Positions 50,548 through 58,657 of a DNA stretch of 64,000 nt are shown one piece after another. Each line of letters starts with the position of its first letter. Position 1 is the first letter of the stretch. The stretch covers positions 2,924,017 through 2,988,016 of the forward strand of contig NZ_JQML01000001.1 of assembly GCF_000744705.1 (NCBI RefSeq), given 5' to 3'. The position numbers and the translations under genes are program-made. Under the pieces are notes generated by a model that was given only the letters and a program-made list of their open reading frames with translations, ran no database searches and was not told the origin of the DNA. Source of the stretch: Streptacidiphilus albus JL83 (GTDB lineage: Bacteria; Actinomycetota; Actinomycetes; Streptomycetales; Streptomycetaceae).

Positions 50548-51540
50548 TCACGCGCCTGCGGTGGCGAAGGCGGCGGCGATCTCGTTCGTTCCTCGGCCCT
50601 GGGAGAGAAGGACGTGAAGCAGCAGCCGTGCCTTGTAGGGGTCCAGGGATCCCCCGCTGATGAGCCCCCTGGACAGGAGGTCCTTCTCTGAGCCGGGGAA
50701 GCTGTAGGTCTGTTGCAGGACCGGTCCGTTGCCGATTCGGCTGGTGAGGATGACCGGCATTTCGGCGGCGGCCTTGTCCAGGACGGAGACGAGGTCCTGG
50801 GGGACGTGGCCGACACCGAAGGCGGCCACGACGAGCCCGTCGCAGTGCTCCGCCATGCCCGCCAGAAGCTTCCCGTCGTCGCCCAGGGTCGCGGTGTACA
50901 GGCCCACCCGGACGGCGACATCGTTGATCGGTCCAGCAACAGCGATGCGGCCCGCCAGAGGGCCGGCGAGTCGGACTCGGCCTTCGTAGAGGTGCCCGAG
51001 TGGTCCGGTGCTGGGCGAAGCGAACGCAGCCGGACTGGTGCTGTGCGTCTTGCGCACGGCCCGGGCGGCGTGGATTTCGTCGCCGAGAACGACCACGACC
51101 CCCGCCCCGCGCAGTTCCTCGCCGGCGGCGGCGAGGACGGCCGCATAGAGGTTCGCGGGACCGTCCGCCCCCGGCAGGGTCTGGTTGCGCATGGCGCCGG
51201 TGACGACGATCGGCTGGTCGCGGTCGTGGAGGAGGTCCAGCAGGTAGGCCGTCTCCTCGATGGTGTCGGTGCCCTGGGTCACGACGACCCCGTCGCAGCC
51301 GCTGTCCACGGCCTCGGTGATGGCTGTGCCCAACGCGGCCAGGTCCTCGAATCCGAGCGACGCTCCTGGCAGGCGTCGGAAGTCATGGACCCGCAGTTCG
51401 ATACCGGTCGACGTGAGTGCGGGGACAGCGGCCAGGAGGTCGTGCGCCGACAGGGCGGGCACGACGCCGCCGGCTGCCGGGTCGGTGGTCATGGCGATGG
51501 TGCCGCCGAGCGAGAAGATCGCAACTGTTCTGCCAGTCAC
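50548..51540 (-). CDS. L-asparaginase family amidohydrolase
   Basis: A 330-residue enzyme hydrolysing asparagine (or a related amide) to aspartate and ammonia. The first catalytic Thr is in FSLGGTIAMTTD (Thr14), and the second Thr/Asp pair in VVVTQGTDTIEETAYLLDLL (about residues 90-109). The GAMRNQTLPGADGPANLYAA block is typical of the family. GTG 51540 follows GGGGAAACACG. A longer frame upstream is rich in Arg and not credible. No signal peptide, so cytoplasmic. In this context it could act on a peptide intermediate, but normal nitrogen metabolism is equally possible. Confidence 0.85.
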   Translation of the reverse strand: MTGRTVAIFSLGGTIAMTTDPAAGGVVPALSAHDLLAAVPALTSTGIELRVHDFRRLPGASLGFEDLAALGTAITEAVDSGCDGVVVTQGTDTIEETAYLLDLLHDRDQPIVVTGAMRNQTLPGADGPANLYAAVLAAAGEELRGAGVVVVLGDEIHAARAVRKTHSTSPAAFASPSTGPLGHLYEGRVRLAGPLAGRIAVAGPINDVAVRVGLYTATLGDDGKLLAGMAEHCDGLVVAAFGVGHVPQDLVSVLDKAAAEMPVILTSRIGNGPVLQQTYSFPGSEKDLLSRGLISGGSLDPYKARLLLHVLLSQGRGTNEIAAAFATAGA

Positions 51541-51605
51541 CGTGTTTCCCCACATTCCAAGCCGGGCCGTGCGCCGCCGGACCGGCTGCATGGCACGCGG
51601 GCAGG

Positions 51606-53147
51606 CTACCGGTTCTGCTCCGCGAACTGATGGGCGACGAACCAGCAGGCGGTATCGAGTCCTTCGAGTCCGAGCAGACGGTTGCGGGGTTGGGCGAGCG
51701 CCGCGGTCCCTGCCCCGCTGAGCTGGTCGCAGCGTCGGGCCAGCCATCGGAGGTCCAGACCGAGGTAGTCGGCGGTCGCGGCGAGCCGCTCGCGTGCCTG
51801 GTCGGCTGCGGTGACGGAGTGCGCTCCGGCGTGGCCGGCCGCGTCGGAGAAGGTGCGCAGCTGTGCAGTGCGGTTGGTCTGGGCGAGCTTGGAGACCCCC
51901 TCGGCCCGTACCCAGCTCGCGATCACCGCACGCTGTCGGGGCATCAGGACGAAGCCCTCGGTGTCCGCGTAGCTGGGATCCGCTGTGATCCAGGTCCTGA
52001 TGCCGAAGGACTCCATCAGGGCGATGGCCAGGAAGAGCAGCACCCGCTCATGGGTGGGAGAGCTGACGACGGCATCCTCGGGGATGCAGAACGCCCGTCC
52101 GCTGCCGTCGTCCGGACGCCCGGGAGCAGTGCGCCTCAGATAGTCCAACTTGTGGCTGAAGAACAGCCAGGTCGCGGCTTCCTCACCGCTGCGCTCCCGG
52201 GTCCAGAAGACAGGTGCCTCGCCCAGGAACGGCCGACGGTCGAGGATGTAGCGGGCGGACGCCTGCGAGCCGACCAGCATCAGTGACCCGGCAGTCAACT
52301 CCCGGCGGCAGAGGGCTTCGGCCACCGGGTCGAGGTCGGCCTCCGCCACGAGTGGCAGGACGCGGTGCAGCACGTGGTCGTCGCCGAGCAGTGCCGCGTC
52401 GAATCCGGCCACGGCCCACAGGACGCCGTACGTGAGGTCGTCGAGCTCGTAGGCAGCCGGGATGCGCAGGCGGTCGGAGTCGGCACCGGTACTGTCCGGT
52501 GGCACCTGCCCTCCGTGGCGGGCATCGACGGCGAAGTAGCGGGTGGCCCCGTCGATCAGGCGGGACCCGATGACCAGGGCCCGGGTCGGCATCCTGGTCC
52601 AGGCGGTCAACTCAGGGCTGCGGCCGAGGTGGAGTTCGTTGCCCCGGAAGGTGTCGGCGGGCAGCGTGAGCGTGGGCAGCAGCGTCGCGGTGATGCTCTG
52701 TCCCGCAGGCAGCATCAGCTGGTGGGTACCTTGGGACATCTGGTTGACCGGCAGGTAGGACGCGTTGGCGTGGCCGGGTGAGGACGTGGTCACCTCTGCG
52801 GGCAGCGGGCCGGCTAAGTGGTCAGGAAAGCCCAGGATCTGCGCCCACTGGAGCAGTTTCCGCCGGTCCTTGATCGCCCGCTGCCCACGTTCCAGGCGGC
52901 TGACCTCCGACTGGTCGCAGCTGACCAGCCGGGCGAAGGCGATCTGCGACAGTCCGGTGTGCTGCCGCACGAGCCTGCACACGGTCCCGAGGTCCCAGGC
53001 CAGCAGCGCCTGGCGGACCTGCGGGTCCTCCCAGAAGCCGGGGGCGAGCTTCAGTCCGCGCTGGCACGCGCCGCACCTGGCGTCAGCGTTGTACCGGCTC
53101 AGCGGAATGCCGCAGGAGCCGCACCGCCGCCGCTGATTGCTGTCCAC
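51606..53147 (-). CDS. Zinc-ribbon/HTH cluster regulator
   Basis: A 513-residue protein. The N-terminus carries a zinc ribbon with Cys9, Cys12, Cys25 and Cys28 (CGSCGIPLSRYNADARCGAC). An XRE-type helix-turn-helix follows at about residues 55-90 (LSQIAFARLVSCDQSEVSRL). The remaining ~400 residues form a large effector-type domain with no motif I can name, including MPTRALVIGSRLIDGATRYF. Divergent from the biosynthetic operon that starts at 53320, 173 bases away, so it probably controls it. GTG 53147 is favoured; an in-frame Met 26 codons earlier is also possible. Confidence 0.75.
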   Translation of the reverse strand: MDSNQRRRCGSCGIPLSRYNADARCGACQRGLKLAPGFWEDPQVRQALLAWDLGTVCRLVRQHTGLSQIAFARLVSCDQSEVSRLERGQRAIKDRRKLLQWAQILGFPDHLAGPLPAEVTTSSPGHANASYLPVNQMSQGTHQLMLPAGQSITATLLPTLTLPADTFRGNELHLGRSPELTAWTRMPTRALVIGSRLIDGATRYFAVDARHGGQVPPDSTGADSDRLRIPAAYELDDLTYGVLWAVAGFDAALLGDDHVLHRVLPLVAEADLDPVAEALCRRELTAGSLMLVGSQASARYILDRRPFLGEAPVFWTRERSGEEAATWLFFSHKLDYLRRTAPGRPDDGSGRAFCIPEDAVVSSPTHERVLLFLAIALMESFGIRTWITADPSYADTEGFVLMPRQRAVIASWVRAEGVSKLAQTNRTAQLRTFSDAAGHAGAHSVTAADQARERLAATADYLGLDLRWLARRCDQLSGAGTAALAQPRNRLLGLEGLDTACWFVAHQFAEQNR

Positions 53148-53319
53148 CCCCGCATCCTCTCGCACAGTGACGTTGAGGAACCGATTCGTGTTGAGCCTGC
53201 CATAAACACGCATAACCGCGGACCGCCACCGCCGCGATGGTGGGGGATGCGGGGTCGGAGCAGACCGCGTCGTCGCAGAGGGTCGGGCGACCGCTCCAGC
53301 GATCAGGAGGGACACGAGG

Positions 53320-54072
53320 GTGAGTACATGGGCAGGTCCTGGCCGGGGCGGAGGAGCGCCACCGCTACGCGAAGCGTGGCAGCTGCTCGCCGACGGCTTG
53401 GTCATCCAGCGGCTGCATCTGCACATCGAGGAGTGGCGTGAGGTCGTGGAGAACCCCGGAAGCCTTCCCGACATCAGTGGCGCACCTGTCGCAGCCCTCG
53501 GGCAGCGGCCGTCCCACCCACCGTCCCCCGAGGCACAGCAACTGCTCGAATCGGCCGGGCTGACGTACTGGTGGAACCTCCCGCAGTCGCACGGCCTGGA
53601 CCGCGCACCCGAAGCGGCGGTGACGCAGCACGGTTCGGCGCAGACCGCGCAACGCCTCGTCGGCTGTCTGCCGGTCACCTCGTGGACGGAGGCGGTCATC
53701 GCTGCCTGCGAAGCGAGTGCCTGGTGGGTCGGCTTCTTCGCGGTGATCCGCCACCGCGGAGTCCGGTACCTGTCGCTGGAGCCCAAACCGGCACCGATCC
53801 ACGCACAGGTGCTCTCCAGTGCGGCCCGCGCGGTCGCGCTCGGAACCTCGTCCCGCGTACTGGCAGCGCAGCTCCGCGTCGCTGATGGAGAAGCCGTACG
53901 CCGGGCCTACTGCGAAGCGGTCACCTCCGGTATCGAGGTCGAACGCGAACTGCCCGCGCTGCTGGACGAGCTCGGGGAGCTTCGGCTGGTGGATCTGGTG
54001 ACCACCACCGTCCCGTGGCGCGGCCAGTTCACCAAGTACGCAGGCGGCACCGGAGCGGGGCAGGTCGAATGA
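53320..54072 (+). CDS. Hypothetical protein, first gene of the peptide-cluster operon
   Basis: A 250-residue soluble protein. Features visible are a helical N-terminus (REAWQLLADGLVIQRLHLHI), two WxxxLP-type aromatic patches (GLTYWWNLPQSHG; WTEAVIAACEASAWWVGFFA) and a C-terminal EVERELPALLDELGELRLV helix. I recognise no family. GTG 53320 has GGAGGG upstream. It is coupled to the kinase gene by a 4-base overlap, so it likely works with it. Confidence 0.65.
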   Translation: MSTWAGPGRGGGAPPLREAWQLLADGLVIQRLHLHIEEWREVVENPGSLPDISGAPVAALGQRPSHPPSPEAQQLLESAGLTYWWNLPQSHGLDRAPEAAVTQHGSAQTAQRLVGCLPVTSWTEAVIAACEASAWWVGFFAVIRHRGVRYLSLEPKPAPIHAQVLSSAARAVALGTSSRVLAAQLRVADGEAVRRAYCEAVTSGIEVERELPALLDELGELRLVDLVTTTVPWRGQFTKYAGGTGAGQVE

Positions 54073-54767
54073 CGCAGCAGCGCTACCCCTTCATCGCCGT
54101 CGAGGGCCTGGACGGCACCGGCAAGACGACGCTCCGCAAGGGCCTGTTCCGGCTCTGGCAGGGGCTGTTCCGGACCACACCGCTGTGCGTGTTGACCACC
54201 AACTTCCTGGCCCCTGACGAAGCCGGAGCCATCGTCGAAGGCAAGTACCGGCCCTCCGCGGAGAACGGCGCGGCCTACCTCGCCGCGATCGTCGCGGACA
54301 AGAAGAACACGCTGGACCAGCTCGTCCGCCCCCAGCGGACGGCACGACCGGTGATCGCGGACCGCTGGCTGCTGAGCGAGATGGCGTTCTTCGCGGTCAA
54401 GCACGGCGCGAAATCGGCCGAGACCTACCAGGCCCTGGCGGCCGGCCTCTCCGAGGGACCCGACGTGACCCTCGTCCTGGAACTTCCCGCTGCGGACTCG
54501 ATGGACCGGGCCAAGGACCGCAGCGGCGACGCGGTGCGCCCCGACTGGGACGTCCACCACGTCCAGGCCGCTGTCCAGAAGGTGTACGCCGAGGTCACCG
54601 GCGCGCCGGAGTCCTTCCCACTGCTGGGTACCGTCGTCCGGCTCGACGCCGGCCTTCCTGCGGCCCAGGTCCTGGCGGCGGCCTGGAACACGCTCGAACA
54701 CCTGGGCCTGATGCCCGCTCTGGAAGCCACCGTCACCGACAGCAGGGAGAGCAGCCGATGCACATAG
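54069..54767 (+). CDS. Thymidylate-kinase-like P-loop kinase
   Basis: A 232-residue P-loop protein. Walker A is FIAVEGLDGTGKTTLRKGL (about residues 8-26), exactly as in dTMP kinases; the DR-type motif PVIADRWLLSEMAFF lies at about 95-109 and LVLELP begins a later strand. The housekeeping tmk should be elsewhere, so this copy probably phosphorylates a pathway intermediate. It overlaps the next gene by ten bases. Confidence 0.8.
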   Translation: MTQQRYPFIAVEGLDGTGKTTLRKGLFRLWQGLFRTTPLCVLTTNFLAPDEAGAIVEGKYRPSAENGAAYLAAIVADKKNTLDQLVRPQRTARPVIADRWLLSEMAFFAVKHGAKSAETYQALAAGLSEGPDVTLVLELPAADSMDRAKDRSGDAVRPDWDVHHVQAAVQKVYAEVTGAPESFPLLGTVVRLDAGLPAAQVLAAAWNTLEHLGLMPALEATVTDSRESSRCT

Positions 54768-55627
54768 CCAACGCGGCAACCGGGTTCCGCCAGTCGCTCG
54801 CCGCCCCGACGCCCACCCGGCCACTGCTCGCTGCGGGGGCTGTCAACGCGATGGCCGCCCGCCTCGCCGCCGAGGAGGGTTTCGACGCCCTGTGGGTGAG
54901 CGGACTGGAGGTGTCCGCCGCCCTCGGACTCCCGGACGCCAACGTCCTGGGCGTCCGGGACCTGGCCGATGTGGTGGGAGCACTCGGACGGGTCACCGAG
55001 CGTCCGGTGATCGTGGACGTCGACAACGCCGGCGGGGCGCTGGGCACCGCCGCGCGCTTCGCCACCGACCTGGCCAGGGCCGGTGCTGCGGCAATCTGCC
55101 TGGAGGACAGCAGCTACCCCAAGTGCAACAGCTTCGCGACTCATAGCTCCCAACAACTGGCGGACGTTGACCTCGTAACCCGGCAGATCGAGCGCATCCG
55201 CAAGGCTGTCGGTGATGACCTGGTCGTGATCGCGCGCACCGAATCACTGATCACGGGGAGCGGAATGGCCGAGGCCCTGGCCCGGTCTACCCGCTACACC
55301 GAGGCCGGCGCGGAAGCCGTCCTCATCCACTCCAAGGACCCCACCGGAAGCGAGGCACTGCGAGTCGCCCGCCAATGGCGCCGGGCGATTCCACTGGTCA
55401 CCGTGCCCACCGCCTTTCCCCAGCTCACCGCCGACGAGCTCGGCCGGGCCGGCTTCCGACTGTGCATCTACGCCAACCAGTTCAGCCGTGCGGCCCTGGC
55501 CGGGATGCGCGCCGCCGCGCGCCAGTTCACCCGCGAGGGAACCTTCCGCACCAGCACGGACGCGCCGCTCGCCGCCGTCGGAGAGCTGCTCCGCATCGGC
55601 GAACCCGACGCCCTGTCCTGCATCTGA
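54758..55627 (+). CDS. Phosphoenolpyruvate mutase/isocitrate lyase superfamily enzyme
   Basis: A 289-residue enzyme with a beta-barrel active site. The metal-binding strand is VIVDVDNAGG (near residue 85), and the active-site gate is LEDSSYPKCNSF (Glu116-Phe126). PEP mutases that start phosphonate pathways carry EDK-x5-NS. Here the gate keeps the Lys122, Asn124 and Ser125 equivalents but has Ser for the first Lys, giving EDS-x5-NS. Thus it could be a PEP mutase variant making phosphonopyruvate, or a C-C lyase/hydrolase of the same superfamily. Start and stop overlap closely with both neighbours, inside the peptide operon. Confidence 0.8.
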   Translation: MHIANAATGFRQSLAAPTPTRPLLAAGAVNAMAARLAAEEGFDALWVSGLEVSAALGLPDANVLGVRDLADVVGALGRVTERPVIVDVDNAGGALGTAARFATDLARAGAAAICLEDSSYPKCNSFATHSSQQLADVDLVTRQIERIRKAVGDDLVVIARTESLITGSGMAEALARSTRYTEAGAEAVLIHSKDPTGSEALRVARQWRRAIPLVTVPTAFPQLTADELGRAGFRLCIYANQFSRAALAGMRAAARQFTREGTFRTSTDAPLAAVGELLRIGEPDALSCI

Positions 55628-55683
55628 CACCCGACCACCCCCGCAGGCCCCCTCGTATCCCGGCACCCAAGGAGCAGACCCCG

Positions 55684-56142
55684 ATGCCACTGCCCGAGAT
55701 CAGCGTGTCGGTGAAGGCCGCCGTCCTCCACGAGGACCAGGTCCTCCTGCTCTCCTACGAGGACCACTCCGGTTTCCACTACAACCTGCCCGGCGGCAAG
55801 GCCCAGGAAGGTGAGGGCCTGCGCGATGCCGTCCATCGCAAGGTCCTCCAGGAGACCGGTCTGGAGGTCACCCTCGATCGCCTGCTGCTGGTCACCGAGT
55901 ACGTCCCTGCCGCCTGGAACGACGAGTTCGGAACCGTCCAGAAGACCCAGTACACCTTCCTGGCTCGGCCGCTGGGGGACACGACCCCGCGTTTTCCGGA
56001 GCCGCCCGACCCGGACCAGGTCGGCTTCGAGTGGACGTCCCTGGTCAAGCTCGGCCAGGTCTTCCTGCTGCCCAGGATCAACGCGCCGTTGCTCGCAGCG
56101 CTGGACGGCACCCTCCGCAACCCCTTCATCGACAAGTGGTGA
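55684..56142 (+). CDS. Nudix-fold protein with altered catalytic box
   Basis: A 152-residue Nudix protein. The Nudix box lies at about residues 38-60 (GKAQEGEGLRDAVHRKVLQE followed by TGLE). Compared with G-x5-E-x7-REUxEExGU, the RE pair is RK and the first Glu of EE is Gln, so metal binding may be weakened. It may hydrolyse a nucleoside diphosphate-linked compound, or be a non-catalytic binder. ATG 55684 follows AAGGAG. It stands between the PEP-mutase-like and methyltransferase genes. Confidence 0.8.
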   Translation: MPLPEISVSVKAAVLHEDQVLLLSYEDHSGFHYNLPGGKAQEGEGLRDAVHRKVLQETGLEVTLDRLLLVTEYVPAAWNDEFGTVQKTQYTFLARPLGDTTPRFPEPPDPDQVGFEWTSLVKLGQVFLLPRINAPLLAALDGTLRNPFIDKW

Positions 56143-56147
56143 TCAAC

Positions 56148-56813
56148 ATGGACAAGATCCGCGAATGGCTCCTCTCCGAGCACGCCGGCACTGTCTGCGC
56201 CGACCGGCTCCACGTGGTCGCCGACGAGCTCTTCCGCCTCCGCTGGCGCGGCCAATCCGGCGCCATTGTCGAACTCGGCTGCTACCGGGGGGCCATGGCC
56301 CTGTGGATGCGCCACATGCTCGACGCCCTCGGCGAGGGCGAGCGCGAGATCCACGTCTACGATGGATTCGCCGGAATGCCCGCCCCGGGACGCCAGGACT
56401 CCGACCACCTCGCCGAGGGCGAGCTGCGCTCCTGTCCCCAGGACGTTCTCGACACCCACGCCCGCTGGGACAAGAAGCCACCCGTCATCCACCCCGGCTG
56501 GTTCGACCAGACCCTCGCCGACGAACTGCCGGACACCATCGCCTTCGGATACCTGGACGGCGACTTCTACGCCTCCACCCTCACCGGACTGCGACACACC
56601 GTCCCGCGCCTGGCCCCGGGTGCGGTGCTGCTCATCGACGACTACGCCGACGTCGCCGCGAACCCCCGTGCCTGGAACGGCCTACCCGGCGTCAAGCACG
56701 CCAGCGACGCCTACTTCGGCCATCCGTCACCGGTGGAGGCCCTGGTCGGCGACGACGACCTCGCCGTCGGCCGCTACACCGCACCGGCACGACAAGGCGG
56801 AGCTTCTACATGA
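56148..56813 (+). CDS. TylF/MycF-like SAM-dependent methyltransferase
   Basis: A 221-residue class I methyltransferase related to macrocin O-methyltransferases. Motif I is IVELGCYRGAMALWM (about residues 41-55), followed by HVYDGFAGMPAPG. The metal-binding acidic motif is FGYLDGDFYASTLTGLRH (about 129-146), and the last is VLLIDDYAD. Such enzymes methylate hydroxyls of small molecules and need Mg2+. The ATG at 56148 has no strong ribosome site; an in-frame GTG at 56139 overlapping the Nudix stop is equally plausible. Confidence 0.85.
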   Translation: MDKIREWLLSEHAGTVCADRLHVVADELFRLRWRGQSGAIVELGCYRGAMALWMRHMLDALGEGEREIHVYDGFAGMPAPGRQDSDHLAEGELRSCPQDVLDTHARWDKKPPVIHPGWFDQTLADELPDTIAFGYLDGDFYASTLTGLRHTVPRLAPGAVLLIDDYADVAANPRAWNGLPGVKHASDAYFGHPSPVEALVGDDDLAVGRYTAPARQGGAST

Positions 56814-57748
56814 CCGAATCCGTGCTCGTCCTCACAGGCGCCGCAGATCTCATCCGTCTCCAGCACGCCTGCCCCGGAGCGGAGTTCGTGGAGATCAGCG
56901 ATACCGATGTGCTTCCCGAGGCCGCCGACCGCGCCACAGTGATCGTCCTGCGCTCCGGTGTCGCTCTCGGTGAACCGCAGCTCATCCGCCTCCCGGCCCT
57001 CCAGCATGTCGTCCGGCCCGGGTCGGGCACCGACAACCTCGACCTCGCCGCACTCGCCCGCCGTGGCATCGTCCTGCACCGGCACCCACAGGCCGGTGCC
57101 GCAGCTGTGGCTGAATGGGTCCTCGCGTCGGCACTGTGCCTGACCCGGCGCATCCCGCTCGGCCACAACGCCCTGGCCCGGGGCCTGCACGCGAAGGCGG
57201 CCTGCGTGGGAACGCCACTGGCGGAGGCGGATGTCGCCGTCTGGGGTGCAGGACCGGTCGGCCGAGCCGTCGGCCGGACCCTCGCGCCGTTCGTGCAACA
57301 GGTCACCTTCGCCCGGTGGCCCTCCAACCCGCCGCAGCTCCCCCAGCAGTCGGCGCACACGCTGATCGAGCAGTCTGCGATCCACGTCATCGCACTTCCG
57401 CTTCGACCCGGTACACGCCACCTGTTCGGCGAACCCTTCCTGACTCGAATCGCCGAACGATCGCCGCTACTGATCTGCGCCGGCCGCGCGGAGACGCTCG
57501 ACCTCTCAGCCTGCCTGCGCGCCCTCGGGGAGCAGCGTCTCGCCGGCCTCGCCCTGGACGCCGTCGAGCCCGAGCACATCCCGCTGCTGCACACGACGAC
57601 CGAGCCGCTCAACCTGCTGGCCACACCGCACATCGGAGCACAGCGCAGCGACGTCCGAACCGAACTCGACACCTGGGCCGGAGAGCTGATCGTTCAACTC
57701 ACCAGCCCGCAGCGTGTTTCCTCCGCAGCGGTAGGAGGGAGGCGGTGA
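56810..57748 (+). CDS. D-isomer-specific 2-hydroxyacid dehydrogenase-like protein
   Basis: A 312-residue NAD(P)-dependent protein. The Rossmann fold is marked by AVWGAGPVGRAVGRTLAP (about residues 143-160), preceded by the substrate-domain strand RPGSGTDNLDLAALARRGI. The catalytic His is in LLATPHIGAQRSD near the end, with a Glu in DAVEPEHIPLL. The usual Arg region reads LLICAGRAETLD, a diverged form. It could reduce a 2-oxo acid; phosphonopyruvate would be one candidate if the PEP-mutase-like enzyme makes it. GGAG precedes the ATG, which overlaps the previous stop. Confidence 0.8.
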   Translation: MTESVLVLTGAADLIRLQHACPGAEFVEISDTDVLPEAADRATVIVLRSGVALGEPQLIRLPALQHVVRPGSGTDNLDLAALARRGIVLHRHPQAGAAAVAEWVLASALCLTRRIPLGHNALARGLHAKAACVGTPLAEADVAVWGAGPVGRAVGRTLAPFVQQVTFARWPSNPPQLPQQSAHTLIEQSAIHVIALPLRPGTRHLFGEPFLTRIAERSPLLICAGRAETLDLSACLRALGEQRLAGLALDAVEPEHIPLLHTTTEPLNLLATPHIGAQRSDVRTELDTWAGELIVQLTSPQRVSSAAVGGRR

Positions 57749-58620
57749 ACGGCTCTGCACAGCGCAGACTGCGCATCGCGGGCCAGGCTGCGATCGAGCT
57801 GCTGGCCATGGACAAGGACGCCGAAGTCTGGTTGGAAGGAGCCTTGGCCACGGGTCTCGCCCACGCCGCCAGCGACATCGACCTGCGCCTGATCAGCAGC
57901 TCACCGCAGCGTCCGGGGCCCCGATCGCGGCTCGTGGACGGCGTGAGGGTCGATCTCCAGGTCTCCACTCCGCAGGAGATTGGCGAGTTGCGCACGCTGC
58001 TGCTGCAGTTCGGCATTCGCCAGGACGACCTGGCGATGTTCCGCCGAGCACGACAGCGGATGGGCGACCTCACCTGCCTGCGGACAGCGTTGTCGTTCCA
58101 CCACGGCCAGTGGGTCCCCGTGGTCTCCGCAGCCGAAACGGGCACCTACCGGGCCTGGGCCGTCGCCGACCGTGCCGAAACAGTGGCCAGCCTGGCCGAG
58201 GACCTCATCGGCCTGAGTGCCGACGGCCTTCACCCGTCGGCGGATATCGTCCTGCAGCGCCTGACGTTGGCCCTGACCTCTGCGGAGTGCGCCGCCACCG
58301 GCCATCCGCTGCTCGGCGAGAAGTGGCTCCCCCTGCTCACCGGAGACCCGTGGACCGTCACCCCGGCCCCGGTGGACTGGCAGGACCAGGACTGGCGGTG
58401 GTTCCGATCCCTGCAACGCCGACTCGCCCTGGCTCTGCTCAGCTGCCATCCGCTCTCCGACTCCGGTCACGAGTCGCCCGCCCCACCGGTGGAGGGGGCC
58501 GCCTGGCTCCCGCAGTACTACAGCGACGGCTGGTTCCTCCGGCGTGCGGACGAGCGCATACCCGTCACCGACGACGCCCTGAACGCCTGGATCAACCAGT
58601 TGCAGTCCTCAAGCAGGTAA
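57745..58620 (+). CDS. Nucleotidyltransferase-fold protein
   Basis: A 291-residue protein. The catalytic pattern is LEGALATGLAHAASDIDLRL (about residues 29-48), i.e. G-x7-SD-x-D, the metal site of the nucleotidyltransferase fold, with a third acidic strand VDLQVSTPQE (near 72). The C-terminal 200 residues are helical and Trp-rich. It may transfer a nucleotide to a cluster intermediate or a protein. The GTG start overlaps the dehydrogenase stop (GTGA). Confidence 0.75.
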   Translation: MNGSAQRRLRIAGQAAIELLAMDKDAEVWLEGALATGLAHAASDIDLRLISSSPQRPGPRSRLVDGVRVDLQVSTPQEIGELRTLLLQFGIRQDDLAMFRRARQRMGDLTCLRTALSFHHGQWVPVVSAAETGTYRAWAVADRAETVASLAEDLIGLSADGLHPSADIVLQRLTLALTSAECAATGHPLLGEKWLPLLTGDPWTVTPAPVDWQDQDWRWFRSLQRRLALALLSCHPLSDSGHESPAPPVEGAAWLPQYYSDGWFLRRADERIPVTDDALNAWINQLQSSSR

Positions 58621-58657
58621 CCCCGGCAACCGCTCCGTCCCTCCCAGGAGGCACGCG

